Shown here: piece by piece, positions 44,088 through 53,273 of the stretch
Layout: each line of letters begins with the position of its first letter
Position numbering within the stretch: the stretch's first letter is position 1
Assembly (NCBI RefSeq): GCF_040537815.1
Contig: NZ_JBEWSZ010000001.1
Coordinates: forward strand, 2,666,001 to 2,730,000
Reading direction: 5' to 3'
Origin: Mesorhizobium shangrilense
GTDB lineage: Bacteria; Pseudomonadota; Alphaproteobacteria; Rhizobiales; Rhizobiaceae
DNA length: 64,000 bases
Made by a program: the position numbers and the translations under genes
The notes under the pieces: generated by a model
Told to the model about the DNA's origin: nothing
What the model saw: only the letters and a program-made list of their open reading frames with translations
Databases searched by the model: none

Positions 44088-45194
44088 GTGCAGATTGAAA
44101 CCATAAAAGCCTATCACGTCGTGCAGCCCTTCGTGGACGGGCCCTATCGGATGTCCAAGGGGCGTGTCGCCGACTGCTTCGACGCCGTGATCGTCGCCAT
44201 AACGTCGGACAGCGGCGTGACCGGCTGGGGCGAGATGGCGCCGCTCGGCAATTTCTACTCGGCGGCTTTTCCCGCCGGCGTGCGCGCCGGCGTGGTTGAG
44301 ATCGCGCCCCATCTGATCGGCCACGATCCGCGCGGGCTTGCCAGCATCGGCCGCCTGATGGACACGGTGTTCAAGGGCCATCCCTACATCAAGGCCGCGC
44401 TCGACATGGCCTGCTGGGATCTCGCGGCGCGCGCCGCCAATGTACCGCTGGTCACCATGCTTGGCGGCAAGGAGAGCGATACGGCGGAGCTCTACAAGGT
44501 CGTCACCCATGGCAGCGTCGACGCCATGGCCGCGCTGGCCAAGCGGATCGTCAAGGACGGCTTCCACCGCTTGCAGGTCAAGGTCGGCGGCAATGTCCAT
44601 GACGACATCGAACGCGTGACGGCAGTCGCCGCGTCGGTGCCGAAGGGCACCGTCATCTTCTGCGACGCCAATGCCGGCTGGACGCCCTATCAGGCACGCC
44701 AGTTCGCCGATGCGACACGGACCATCGACTACACGTTCGAACAGCCCTGTACGACAATCGACGAAAACATGTCCGTGCGCCGTTCGCTCGACAAGCCGAT
44801 GGTCCTCGACGAATCCGTCCAGTCGCTTGACGATATGCTGGAGATCCACCGCAAGGGCGCCGCAGACGGCCTGACGCTGAAGATCTCGCGGCTTGGCGGC
44901 GTGACGAAGACGCGGCTGATCCGCGACCTCGCCGTCGACCTCGGCTTCATGATCACCGTCGAGGACACCGGCGGCGCCGAGATCGACACCGCCGCCATGG
45001 CGCATCTGTCGCTGTCGACGCCGGAAGAGCGCCGGCTGCACGCCATTGCCTTCCATGAATGGGTGACGGTGCGCACGGCATCGAACATGCCGCCGGTCAC
45101 CGGCAGCCGCATGGGCATTCCAGATGGACCGGGCCTCGGCATCGACGTGGTTCCCGATCTGCTTGGCGCGCCCTTCTTCGAGATCGGCCGCTGA
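44088..45194 (+). CDS. Enolase superfamily epimerase/dehydratase (HpbD/cis-3-hydroxyproline dehydratase-like)
   Basis: 368-residue MR/MLE enzyme. Active-site residues: RLQVKVGG with Lys165 (the first Lys of the usual KxK is Gln163), metal ligands Asp193 (FCDANAGW), Glu218 (FEQPC) and Asp241 (VLDES), and Lys265 (LKISRLGG). One Lys on each side of the barrel with Q-x-K is the pattern I recall for hydroxyproline-betaine 2-epimerase and cis-3-hydroxyproline dehydratase, so a racemase/epimerase-type proton transfer on an amino acid or betaine is likely. Start GTG 44088; weak ribosome site. Confidence 0.82.
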   Translation: MQIETIKAYHVVQPFVDGPYRMSKGRVADCFDAVIVAITSDSGVTGWGEMAPLGNFYSAAFPAGVRAGVVEIAPHLIGHDPRGLASIGRLMDTVFKGHPYIKAALDMACWDLAARAANVPLVTMLGGKESDTAELYKVVTHGSVDAMAALAKRIVKDGFHRLQVKVGGNVHDDIERVTAVAASVPKGTVIFCDANAGWTPYQARQFADATRTIDYTFEQPCTTIDENMSVRRSLDKPMVLDESVQSLDDMLEIHRKGAADGLTLKISRLGGVTKTRLIRDLAVDLGFMITVEDTGGAEIDTAAMAHLSLSTPEERRLHAIAFHEWVTVRTASNMPPVTGSRMGIPDGPGLGIDVVPDLLGAPFFEIGR

Positions 45195-45195
45195 G

Positions 45196-46380
45196 ATGAA
45201 GATACGCAGCATCACCGCCACGCCGATCAACCTTCGCCTTGAAGCACCCTATGCGTGGGTCTTCGGCGAACTCGACGGATTTTCGCCGACCATCGTCGAG
45301 GTCGAGACCGAGGATGGCTTGGTCGGTCTCGGCGAGGCGCCGACATGGGCGGCAGCCGCGATCATCAACGATGTTCTCGCCCAACGCCTGGTCGGCCGCG
45401 ATGCCTTCGACATCGCCGGCGCCGAGAATGTCTGCCTGCCCTATTGGACCGGCGTGCAGTCGATCAACGACCGCACCCGCATCATGGCCTTCGGCGCCAT
45501 CGAGATGGCGCTCTGGGATCTGCGCGGCAAGGCGTGGAACCAGCCGCTCTACCAGTTGCTCGGCGGCGCCGTGCGCAAGGACATTCCGTTCACCGACTAT
45601 TTTTCGCTGCGCGGCGACGGGCCGAAGGTCAAGGGCGAAACCACGCCGGAAGAAGTCGCCGACTATTGCGTCGAAATGCACGAGACACACGGCACGACCT
45701 TCTTCGAAGGCAAATTTTCGACCGAAGACCCCAGGATTTCGCTGAAAATGGTCGAGTTGATCCGCAGGAAACTCGGCGACGGCGCGATGATCCGCATCGA
45801 TTCCAACCAGGCCTATTCGCTCAGCACCGCTCGGAGGCTGGCGCGGCCGCTGGAGGACCTCGGCGTGCGCAACTGGGAGGACCCGGTGGCGACCATCGAG
45901 GAGATGCGCGAGTTGCGCCGTCATTGCTCGATCCCGTTTTCGACCCACAACATCGATATCGCCCGCGCCATGGAAGCCAAGGTGCCTGACGCGTTCGTCG
46001 GCAACCCGACGGCGCATGGCGGTATCGGCAGGATGCTGCGCTTCGTCGGCGCCTGCGAACACGCCGGCATCGATTACTGGTGCTACAGCGGCGACAGCGG
46101 CATCGGCAGCGCCGCCTACCTGCATCTGTGCGCGGCACTGGGCTGGATCAGGGAGCCCAACCAGTCGCTGTTTCGCATGCTGCCGATGGACGTCACCGAG
46201 GAAGGGCCGTTTTCGCCGAAGAACAATGTCGTGTGCGTGCCGGAAGGCCCCGGCCTCGGCGTCACGTTGTCGCGGGAAAACCTCGCGGCCTGTCACAGAG
46301 ACTTTACCGAGAAAGGACCGTGCAACAAGTATCATGACCCGGCGAAGCCCGGGACTTATCGCCGTTTGCCGCTGAACTAG
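45196..46380 (+). CDS. Enolase superfamily protein (glucarate dehydratase-related)
   Basis: 394 residues. Lys173 in FFEGKF, Asp202 (RIDSNQAY), Glu228 (NWEDPV) and Asn252 (FSTHN) match the Lys, Asp, Glu and Asn positions of glucarate dehydratase-type enzymes. At the place of the catalytic His of that group it has YSGDSGIG, so the chemistry may differ. It follows the previous gene by one base and belongs to the same operon. Acid-sugar dehydration or a proton transfer on an amino-acid-like substrate are both possible; the neighbours favour the latter. Confidence 0.82.
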   Translation: MKIRSITATPINLRLEAPYAWVFGELDGFSPTIVEVETEDGLVGLGEAPTWAAAAIINDVLAQRLVGRDAFDIAGAENVCLPYWTGVQSINDRTRIMAFGAIEMALWDLRGKAWNQPLYQLLGGAVRKDIPFTDYFSLRGDGPKVKGETTPEEVADYCVEMHETHGTTFFEGKFSTEDPRISLKMVELIRRKLGDGAMIRIDSNQAYSLSTARRLARPLEDLGVRNWEDPVATIEEMRELRRHCSIPFSTHNIDIARAMEAKVPDAFVGNPTAHGGIGRMLRFVGACEHAGIDYWCYSGDSGIGSAAYLHLCAALGWIREPNQSLFRMLPMDVTEEGPFSPKNNVVCVPEGPGLGVTLSRENLAACHRDFTEKGPCNKYHDPAKPGTYRRLPLN

Positions 46381-46501
46381 AGGATGACGGGCGGCCAAGA
46401 GACAAGAAGCCAACCACCGCGACTTCGGTCGGGAAGGTCGGACACGGACAGGTGAAAGCAGCGCAGCCAGGAATCCGACACATCCAGGCCAAGGACTGGT
46501 G

Positions 46502-46533
46502 GACCGGACAAAACTGCATGCTACAGTCCGGTC
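46502..46533. promoter_or_regulatory. Inverted repeat before the peptide-binding protein gene
   Basis: GACCGGAC (46502-46509) and GTCCGGTC (46526-46533) are exact reverse complements around 16 nt. It lies 84 bp before the start codon at 46617 in a 236-bp gap. It could be an operator or an end signal for the enolase genes; no U-tract is present. Confidence 0.4.
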
Positions 46534-46616
46534 GATAAACCGAATTGGCGACCGGGATACGGAGAACATCCACGGAATTCGTCAACCACAAAAACACAGG
46601 GGAAAGGGTTAAACCC

Positions 46617-48281
46617 ATGAGCAAAGACTACCGCATTCTCGACTTCATCCGGCGCAGCCGCACGCCGCACGAAAACCACCTGATCGACGGCCTTGTCGAC
46701 GGTCGTGTCAGCCGCCGCGACTTCATCCGCCACGGCAGCCTGCTCGGCCTGTCACTGCCGCTTCTGGGCGGCATCACCACGGCCGCCGGCTTCGGTGGCA
46801 TGCCGTCGCTTGCCCGCGCCCAGGGCGCGCCTGGCGCCACCATACGCGTTGCCAGCAGCGTGCCTGCCGCGACGATCGACCCTGTCACCATCGCCGATGC
46901 GGGTGGCCTGCTTGTCATGCAGCAGGTGGCCGAATTCCTTTGCGTCGACGGCCCCGATCTCGTGCTGCAGCCGGCACTGGCTGAAAGCTGGAAGCCAAAC
47001 GACAACGGCACCGTGTGGACCTTCAAGCTGCGCAAGGGCGTCAAATTCCACAGCGGCGGCGAAATGAAGGCCGAGGACGTGGTGGCCAGCATCGATCGCC
47101 TTGCCGATCCGGCCAACTCATCCAACGCGCTGTCGGTGTTCACCGGCATCCTGTCGAAGGGCGCCAGCAAGAAGGTCGACGACTACACGGTGGAATTCCA
47201 CCTCGACGCGCCGAACGGCAACTTCCCCTACATGCTGTCGTCCGACAACTACAACGCCGTCATCATCCCGGCGAGCTACAAGGGCGATTACGAGAAGAGC
47301 TTCGACGGCACCGGGCCGTTCAAGATCGAGAAATACACGGCAAAGGTCGGCGCCTCCTTCGTCCGCAACGAGGACTATTGGGGACCGAAGGCGCTGCCTG
47401 AGCGCACCGAATTCACCTTCTTCGCCGACATGCAGCCGCAGATCCTGGCGCTGCAGGGAGGACAGGTCGACATCATCAACCAGATGCCGGTTCTGGCCGG
47501 CGTGGCGCTGCTCAACGATCCGAACATCAACATCATCAGCCTGAAGTCTTCAGCGCACCAGCAACTGCATCTGCGCTGCGATGACGGCCCGTTGAAGGAT
47601 CCACGCGTGCGCCGTGCCATCGCGCTCAGCCTCGACCGCGACAAGCTGGTTGCCGGTCTGATGAAAGGCCGCGCTTCGGCGGGCAACGACAGCCCGTTCG
47701 CATCGGTATATCCTTCGACCGATGCAAGCGTGCCGCAGCGCAAGCGTGATATCGCGCAGGCCAAGCAGCTCATGGAAGCCGCCGGCGCTGGCAAGGGCTT
47801 CAAGATGACGCTGACCACCGAGCGCTATCTGGAAATCCCCGAATATGCCCAGCTCATCCAGAACTGGGTCAAGGAGATCGGCATCGAGCTCGATCTCAAC
47901 ATCCTCGACCAGAGTGCCTATTACGGAGATGCCGTGTTCGGTAAATCGAACTGGCTGGATTCGGTGATGGGCATCACCGACTACGGTCACCGTGGCGTGC
48001 CGAATGTCTATCTGGCGGCACCGCTGAAGAGCGAAGGCACCTGGAACGCGGCGCACTTCAAGAACAAGGACTACGACACGCTGGCGACCAGCTACATCGC
48101 GGCACTCGACCTCGAGGCGCAGAAGGCGACGGCAGGCAAGATCCAGAACCTGCTGCTCGAGGAAACGCCGGTCATCTTCGGCTACTTCTACGACTACCTG
48201 ACGGCGACGGCGAAGGGCGTGGCCGGCGTGCAGCCGACCGCGATGTCGCAGCTGTTCCTCGACAAGGCATCGAAGGCCTAA
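46617..48281 (+). CDS. Tat-exported ABC peptide/opine-type substrate-binding protein
   Basis: 554-residue SBP_bac_5 (DppA/OppA-type) periplasmic protein. It begins with a 35-residue polar region and a twin-arginine signal SRRDFIRHGSLLGLSLPLLGG, with likely cleavage after ARAQG. Mature part: LAESWKPNDNGTVWTFKLRKGVKFH, GTGPFKIEKY and DPRVRRAIALSLDRDKLV are family motifs. ATG 46617 is preferred over the open frame from 46545. The ligand may be a peptide, betaine or modified amino acid. Related to the second binding protein at 53274. Confidence 0.93.
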   Translation: MSKDYRILDFIRRSRTPHENHLIDGLVDGRVSRRDFIRHGSLLGLSLPLLGGITTAAGFGGMPSLARAQGAPGATIRVASSVPAATIDPVTIADAGGLLVMQQVAEFLCVDGPDLVLQPALAESWKPNDNGTVWTFKLRKGVKFHSGGEMKAEDVVASIDRLADPANSSNALSVFTGILSKGASKKVDDYTVEFHLDAPNGNFPYMLSSDNYNAVIIPASYKGDYEKSFDGTGPFKIEKYTAKVGASFVRNEDYWGPKALPERTEFTFFADMQPQILALQGGQVDIINQMPVLAGVALLNDPNINIISLKSSAHQQLHLRCDDGPLKDPRVRRAIALSLDRDKLVAGLMKGRASAGNDSPFASVYPSTDASVPQRKRDIAQAKQLMEAAGAGKGFKMTLTTERYLEIPEYAQLIQNWVKEIGIELDLNILDQSAYYGDAVFGKSNWLDSVMGITDYGHRGVPNVYLAAPLKSEGTWNAAHFKNKDYDTLATSYIAALDLEAQKATAGKIQNLLLEETPVIFGYFYDYLTATAKGVAGVQPTAMSQLFLDKASKA

Positions 48282-48309
48282 AACGAAAAGGGAAAGCCAA
48301 TCCTCTAAC

Positions 48310-48335
48310 AGCCAGCTCCCTCATGGGGGCTGGCT
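48310..48335 (+). promoter_or_regulatory. Stem-loop between binding-protein and permease genes
   Basis: Arms AGCCAGCTCCC (48310-48320) and GGGGGCTGGCT (48325-48335), 11 pairs including one G-U, loop TCAT, 28 nt after the binding-protein stop. No U-tract. It ends just upstream of the AAGGAG ribosome site of the permease gene. Confidence 0.8.
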
Positions 48336-48353
48336 CCACAAGGAGTCTTAGCC

Positions 48354-49307
48354 ATTCTTTCCTTCTTTGCACGGCGTGTCTCGCTGTCACTGGTTACGTT
48401 GTTCCTGCTGAGCATCATGGTGTTCCTGGGCGGCCAGGTGCTACCCGGCAATGTCGGGCGCGCGATCCTTGGACCGTTTGCCGACCAACGCGCGGTTGAC
48501 GCACTCAATCACACGCTGGGCGTCGATCGCCCGCTGCTTGCCCAGTACTGGAGCTGGATCTCCAACTTCGTGCAGGGCGACATGGGCACGTCCTACATCT
48601 TCCGCTCTCCGGTCGCCCCCTTCGTCCTCGATGCGCTCGGCAATTCGATGAAGCTGGCGGCGGTCGCCTTCGTGCTGGTGGTGCCGATCGGCATTTTGGG
48701 AGGCGTCATTGCCGCCCTCAACCTCAACCGGCCGCTCGACCGCATCATCAGCCTTGGCGGCCTGTCAGTGACGGTGCTGCCGGAGTTCGTCACCGGCATC
48801 ATCCTGATCCTGATTTTTGGCGTCTGGCTGCGCTGGCTGCCGATATCCGCCGCATGGCCCAAGGATGCCGGCTTCTTCACCCAGCTCTATTACCTCATCC
48901 TGCCCGCGCTGCCGCTGTTCCTGGTGCTGTTCGGCTACATCGCGCGGATGGCACGCTCCGGGATGATCGAGGCGCTCGATTCCGACTACACGCGAACAGC
49001 CGTGCTCAAGGGCCTGCCGTGGCGCACGGTGATCTGGCGCCACGTGCTGCGCAATGCGCTTTTGCCGACCATCACCGTCATCGCCACCCAGACCGGCTAT
49101 CTCATCGGCGGCCTCGTCGTCATCGAGACGCTGTTCCGCTACCAGGGCATCGGCTCGCTGATCTTCACCGCCGCGCGCGGCAAGGATTTTCCAATGCTGG
49201 AATCGGGCATCCTCACCATCGGCATCGTCTATGCCGTGGCGACATTGATCGCCGACTTCCTCTATTCCGTGCTCAATCCGCGTATCCGGCTGGGGTCAGA
49301 ACAATGA
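48354..49307 (+). CDS. Dipeptide-type ABC transporter permease (DppB-like), probable ATT start
   Basis: 317-residue inner-membrane permease with about six membrane segments and the BPD_transp_1 loop (YTRTAVLKGLPWRTVIWRHVLRNALLP). DppB proteins need the motif LSFFARRVSLSLVTLFLLSIMV before the first helix; this is in frame only from ATT 48354, which has AAGGAG eight bases upstream. No ATG, GTG or TTG is available there; the first standard start, TTG 48399, would cut away the start of helix 1. I therefore propose a rare ATT start, or a base difference from ATG. ATGA overlap with DppC. Confidence 0.85.
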   Translation: MLSFFARRVSLSLVTLFLLSIMVFLGGQVLPGNVGRAILGPFADQRAVDALNHTLGVDRPLLAQYWSWISNFVQGDMGTSYIFRSPVAPFVLDALGNSMKLAAVAFVLVVPIGILGGVIAALNLNRPLDRIISLGGLSVTVLPEFVTGIILILIFGVWLRWLPISAAWPKDAGFFTQLYYLILPALPLFLVLFGYIARMARSGMIEALDSDYTRTAVLKGLPWRTVIWRHVLRNALLPTITVIATQTGYLIGGLVVIETLFRYQGIGSLIFTAARGKDFPMLESGILTIGIVYAVATLIADFLYSVLNPRIRLGSEQ

Positions 49308-50182
49308 GCGCCGTCCCAACCACCTCTCCGCCACAAGACGACACGCGACGGCGCGGCCCGCTGGCTGAAGTGCTGTTTTCACTCATGCGCTCCGGCACCT
49401 TCCTTGTCGGTTTCGCCATCGTGCTGTTCTGGGTTGTCTGCGCGCTGTTTGGCGAACATTTTGCCCCCTACGATCCGCTCGCCGACGACATCATCAACGC
49501 GCTGTCACCGCCTTCTGCCGAACACTGGTTCGGCACCGACCAGATCGGCCGTGACGTCTTCTCGCGCGTCATTGTCGGCTCGCGCGATATCCTGACCGTT
49601 GCTCCTCTTGCGACCTTGCTGGCGACGGTCGCCGGCACGGCGCTCGGCCTGCTCACCGGCTATTTTCGCGGCATCGTCGACGATGTCGTCAGCCGCATCC
49701 TCGAAGCCTTCATGGCGATCCCGGTGGTCATCGTCGCACTGCTCGCCATCGTGGCGCTCGGCACCTCCAAGACGACGGTCATCATCGTCATTGGCCTGAG
49801 CTTCGCGCCGATCATCGCTCGTACCGTGCGCTCGGCGGTGCTGGCCGAACGCGAGCTCGACTATGTCGCGGCGGCACAGCTCCGGCACGAGAGTGCCGTG
49901 CATACGATGTTCGTCGAGATCCTGCCCAACGTCATTCCGCCGATCCTGGTCGAAACCACAGTGCGGCTCGGCTATGCCATCTTCGCCGTCGCCACGCTCT
50001 CCTTCATGGGTTTCGGCATCCAGCCACCCTCGCCTGACTGGGGGCTCTCGATCTCCAACAATTACGGCATGATCGGCGGCGGCTTCTGGTGGACGGTTCT
50101 GTTCGATGCGCTCGCCATCGCCTCGCTGGTAATCGGCGTCAATCTGGCTGCCGACGGCGTTCATGGAGCGCTCAATGACTAA
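49304..50182 (+). CDS. Dipeptide-type ABC transporter permease (DppC-like)
   Basis: 292 residues with a polar N-terminus, then TM1 (FLVGFAIVLFWVVCALFG), the DppC-type motif APYDPLADDIINALSPPSAEHWFGTDQIGRDVFSRVI, and the permease loop near LDYVAAAQLRHESAVHTMFVEILPNVIPPI (the usual EAA-loop Gly before the second half is replaced in this stretch). It pairs with the DppB-like protein. Starts at ATG 49304 inside the stop of the previous gene. Confidence 0.93.
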   Translation: MSAVPTTSPPQDDTRRRGPLAEVLFSLMRSGTFLVGFAIVLFWVVCALFGEHFAPYDPLADDIINALSPPSAEHWFGTDQIGRDVFSRVIVGSRDILTVAPLATLLATVAGTALGLLTGYFRGIVDDVVSRILEAFMAIPVVIVALLAIVALGTSKTTVIIVIGLSFAPIIARTVRSAVLAERELDYVAAAQLRHESAVHTMFVEILPNVIPPILVETTVRLGYAIFAVATLSFMGFGIQPPSPDWGLSISNNYGMIGGGFWWTVLFDALAIASLVIGVNLAADGVHGALND

Positions 50183-52217
50183 GCCCGCCAAGGCGCAAAA
50201 CGCGCTCGAACTGCACGACCTGTCGGTCGCCTACCGTGTCGCCGGCCGCAACCGGGCGGTGCTGCGCAACCTCAGCCTCAACATCGGCCAGGGCGAGGCC
50301 TATGGGCTGGTCGGCGAATCCGGCTGTGGCAAATCCACGGTGGCGCTGACCGTCGTGCGCTACTTGCCCAGAAACGGCTCGATCACCGGCGGCGCGATCT
50401 CGCTCGACGGCAAGGACGTGATGAAACTGGACGGCGAGGCGCTGCGGCGTGCCCGCGCCGAAAGCGTCTCGATGGTCTACCAGGATCCCGGCAAGGCGCT
50501 GAACCCGTCAATCCGCATCGGCCGCCAGCTCACCGAAATCTTCGAGCTTGGCGGCATAACCGGACAGGCGGCAGAGGCGCGGGCGATCGCCATGCTCAAC
50601 CGCGTGCGCATCTCCGATCCGCCAAGCGTCATGCAGCGCTATCCGCACCAGCTGTCCGGCGGCATGCAACAGCGCGTGGCGATTGCCATGGCGTTGGCCA
50701 ACGACCCCTCGATGCTGATCCTCGACGAGCCGACCACCGGCCTCGATGCGACGGTGGAGGCCGAGGTTCTCGACCTCATCGCCCAGCTCAGGCAGGAACT
50801 GTCGGCGTCGATCCTGTTCATCAGCCACAATCTCGCCGTCGTCTCCAACATGTGCGACCGGGTCGGCGTGCTCTATGCCGGCATGCTGGTGGAGGAAGGG
50901 CCGACGGATGTCGTGTTCAACGACCCCCGTCATCCCTATACGGTGGCACTGCTGCGCTGCCTGCCACGCGGCGGTCAGCGCAAGGACCAGGGCCGCCTCG
51001 ACACCATTCCGGGGTTTTTGCCGGGTATTGGTGTGGCCATCAAGGGCTGCGCCTTCGCCGACCGCTGTGCGCTCGCCGATGACCGATGCCGCACCGAATT
51101 GCCGCCGCTCTATGATCTGAGTGACGAGCGCGGGAAGCGCTTGTCGCGCTGCCACTATCACGACAAGGCGCAGGCCCTTCCGCGCGCCACGCCCAGTGAC
51201 GTGGCGGTCGCACCCAGGCCGACAACCGCACCGGTGCTGCGTGTCGCCGGGCTGAACAAGACCTATGCCAGCCATGGCCATCCCTTGCGCGCGGTCAAGG
51301 ATGTCTCGCTTGATCTGCGGCCCGGCGAGACGCTGGGGCTGGTCGGTGAATCCGGCAGCGGCAAGACAACCTTCGCCAGGCTGCTGCTTGGCCTTGTGCC
51401 GCCCGATGTCGGCGGCACCATCGAGCTCGAGGGCAAGGCGCTGGCGCCGAAGCTGGAGAACCGTGGCGACGACCAGGTCAAGGCGATGCAGATCGTCTTC
51501 CAGAACCCGGATTCGGCACTCAACCGCTCGCATTCGATCCGCCACATCCTCGGTCGCGCGTTGAGGCGGCTGGCCGGTCTCTCCGGCAAGGCGCAGGAGG
51601 CGCGCCTCGACGACCTCGTCCGCTCGGTGCGCCTCACCGAACGGCATCTCGCCGTCAAGCCGCGCCAGCTCTCAGGCGGGCTGAAGCAGCGCGTCGCCAT
51701 TGCCCGTGCCTTCGCCGGTGATCCCCGCATTGTCGTCTGCGACGAGCCGACCTCGGCGCTTGACGTCTCCGTGCAGGCGGCGATCCTCAACCTGCTTGCC
51801 GACCTGCAGCGGAAGGAAGACGTCAGCTACATCTTCATCTCGCACGATCTTGGCGTGGTGCGTTACCTCTCCGACAAGATCGCCGTGCTCTATCTCGGAC
51901 GCATCATGGAGATCGGACCATCGGAAGACGTCTTCTCCGGACCGCATCATCCCTATACCGAAGCGTTGCTGTCGGCCGTGCCAAAACTCGACCAGACCGA
52001 GACCGCGCGTATTCGTCTTGACGGCGAAATCCCCAGCGCCACCAACCCGCCATCGGGCTGCGTCTTCCACACACGCTGCCCGCGCAAGATCGGCCCGATC
52101 TGCGAGCAGCAGGAGCCGCCACTGGCCGAGGCACAGCCCGGCCATTCCATCCGCTGCCACATCCCATATGCGGAGCTTGCGAGATTGCAGAAGGGGCTCG
52201 CGATCGAGGCGGCATAA
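50175..52217 (+). CDS. Fused double ATPase of the dipeptide-type ABC transporter (DppD-DppF fusion)
   Basis: 680 residues: two complete Dpp/Opp-type ATPase domains in one chain. Domain 1: Walker A GESGCGKST near residue 47, signature LSGGMQQRVAIAMAL, Walker B MLILDEPTTGLDA. Domain 2: Walker A GESGSGKTT near residue 390, signature LSGGLKQRVAIARAF, Walker B IVVCDEPTSALDV. Each domain is followed by an oligopeptide C-terminal region with the Cys cluster (GCAFADRCALADDRC and GCVFHTRCPRKIGPIC). ATG 50175 chosen (GGAG upstream); it overlaps DppC by 8 nt. A hairpin follows the stop. Confidence 0.94.
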   Translation: MTKPAKAQNALELHDLSVAYRVAGRNRAVLRNLSLNIGQGEAYGLVGESGCGKSTVALTVVRYLPRNGSITGGAISLDGKDVMKLDGEALRRARAESVSMVYQDPGKALNPSIRIGRQLTEIFELGGITGQAAEARAIAMLNRVRISDPPSVMQRYPHQLSGGMQQRVAIAMALANDPSMLILDEPTTGLDATVEAEVLDLIAQLRQELSASILFISHNLAVVSNMCDRVGVLYAGMLVEEGPTDVVFNDPRHPYTVALLRCLPRGGQRKDQGRLDTIPGFLPGIGVAIKGCAFADRCALADDRCRTELPPLYDLSDERGKRLSRCHYHDKAQALPRATPSDVAVAPRPTTAPVLRVAGLNKTYASHGHPLRAVKDVSLDLRPGETLGLVGESGSGKTTFARLLLGLVPPDVGGTIELEGKALAPKLENRGDDQVKAMQIVFQNPDSALNRSHSIRHILGRALRRLAGLSGKAQEARLDDLVRSVRLTERHLAVKPRQLSGGLKQRVAIARAFAGDPRIVVCDEPTSALDVSVQAAILNLLADLQRKEDVSYIFISHDLGVVRYLSDKIAVLYLGRIMEIGPSEDVFSGPHHPYTEALLSAVPKLDQTETARIRLDGEIPSATNPPSGCVFHTRCPRKIGPICEQQEPPLAEAQPGHSIRCHIPYAELARLQKGLAIEAA

Positions 52218-52243
52218 CACGAGTATCGTCATCGATGCTCGTG
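52218..52243. terminator. Hairpin between the convergent ATPase and LysR genes
   Basis: CACGAGTATCG (52218-52228), loop TCAT, CGATGCTCGTG (52233-52243): 11 pairs with one G-U, beginning right after the ATPase stop codon. No U-tract on the plus side; probable transcription end of the importer operon. Confidence 0.55.
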
Positions 52244-52255
52244 CGGCCCGGCCGG

Positions 52256-53158
52256 TCACATCTGGCCGGCCATGCGCAGGGAGCGGTCGCCTTCCGAAAA
52301 GCCCTCACCTTCCATCCAATCTCCGGCCAGTGTTCGCAGTCCGGTCAGCGCGACATCCAGAACGTCCGACGAGACAGGGTTGCTGGGATAGGCAAGGTAG
52401 ATCGGCCGCTGGAACACCGGCGCATCCTCGATGCGTCGCATCTCACCGCGTTCGATATGACCGCTGACGGCGCTGAGCGGCAGATAGGCCGCCGCTTGCT
52501 GCGACAGCACATGCTGCAGGCCGATAAAGACCAGCCCGGCCGATATCGCCGGCTTCACCATGCCGGCAAAGGCGCGGTCGTGCTCGATGCGGAATTCCAA
52601 CCCCCAGTCCATCAGGATGTAGTTTTCGGTCCATGGCCTTGTCTGCGCGGCATGCTGGACAAGCACGACCTGGTCGACGGCCAACGTTTCGTAGACGATG
52701 CCGGGATGCGGCCTGGGCAGATAGAGGACGCAGATATCGAGCAGGCCTTCGGCCAGGTGGTCGATGGCCAGGTCGGGGAAACTTCCTTCCAGCCGCAGCG
52801 CCACGTTCGGCCGCCTGGCGCGCATCCATTCGACCCATGGGGAGGTGATGCGGTCCCATAGGTAGGCGGGCGCGGTCAGCCTCAGCAGGCTCTCATAGCC
52901 ATCGGGAACGGCGATGTCCTGCCTGGACTGTTCCCATGTGCGGGTGATGGAAGAGGCGTGCGGCAGGAACTGTCGGCCGGCTGGCGTCAGCGTCACGCCA
53001 TCGCGATCGCGCACGAAAAGCCGTCGCCCCAATTGCTCCTCCAGGCCACGGATTCGGGCACTGACAGTGGACTGGGCGAGATTGAGCCGGCTGGCCGCAA
53101 CGGTGAAGCTGCCATGTTCGGCAACTTCGAGAAAGCTGCGCAGATTCTCTGTATCCAT
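52256..53158 (-). CDS. LysR family transcriptional regulator
   Basis: 300 residues. N-terminal helix-turn-helix MDTENLRSFLEVAEHGSFTVAASRLNLAQSTVSARIRGLEEQLG, followed by a LysR substrate domain. ATG at 53158 behind an AGGGGG site. It is divergent from the second peptide-type binding protein, and a near-perfect palindrome (53173-53189) lies in the 115-bp region between them. Confidence 0.92.
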   Translation of the reverse strand: MDTENLRSFLEVAEHGSFTVAASRLNLAQSTVSARIRGLEEQLGRRLFVRDRDGVTLTPAGRQFLPHASSITRTWEQSRQDIAVPDGYESLLRLTAPAYLWDRITSPWVEWMRARRPNVALRLEGSFPDLAIDHLAEGLLDICVLYLPRPHPGIVYETLAVDQVVLVQHAAQTRPWTENYILMDWGLEFRIEHDRAFAGMVKPAISAGLVFIGLQHVLSQQAAAYLPLSAVSGHIERGEMRRIEDAPVFQRPIYLAYPSNPVSSDVLDVALTGLRTLAGDWMEGEGFSEGDRSLRMAGQM

Positions 53159-53172
53159 CCATCACCCCCTTG

Positions 53173-53189
53173 CATCGAAAATTTCGATG
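53173..53189. promoter_or_regulatory. Palindrome CATCGAAA-N-TTTCGATG, candidate LysR site
   Basis: Eight-base arms that are exact reverse complements around one central base, 14 bp upstream of the lysR start and about 85 bp upstream of the binding-protein start. It contains T-N11-A spacing as expected for LysR proteins. Confidence 0.6.
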
Positions 53190-53273
53190 GCCCCCATCAA
53201 AAAATATCGCTTTCCGGCGGCAGTCAACAATGAACTAGATGGCCAAGCCCTTGGACAAGTGAGGAATGCAGCC

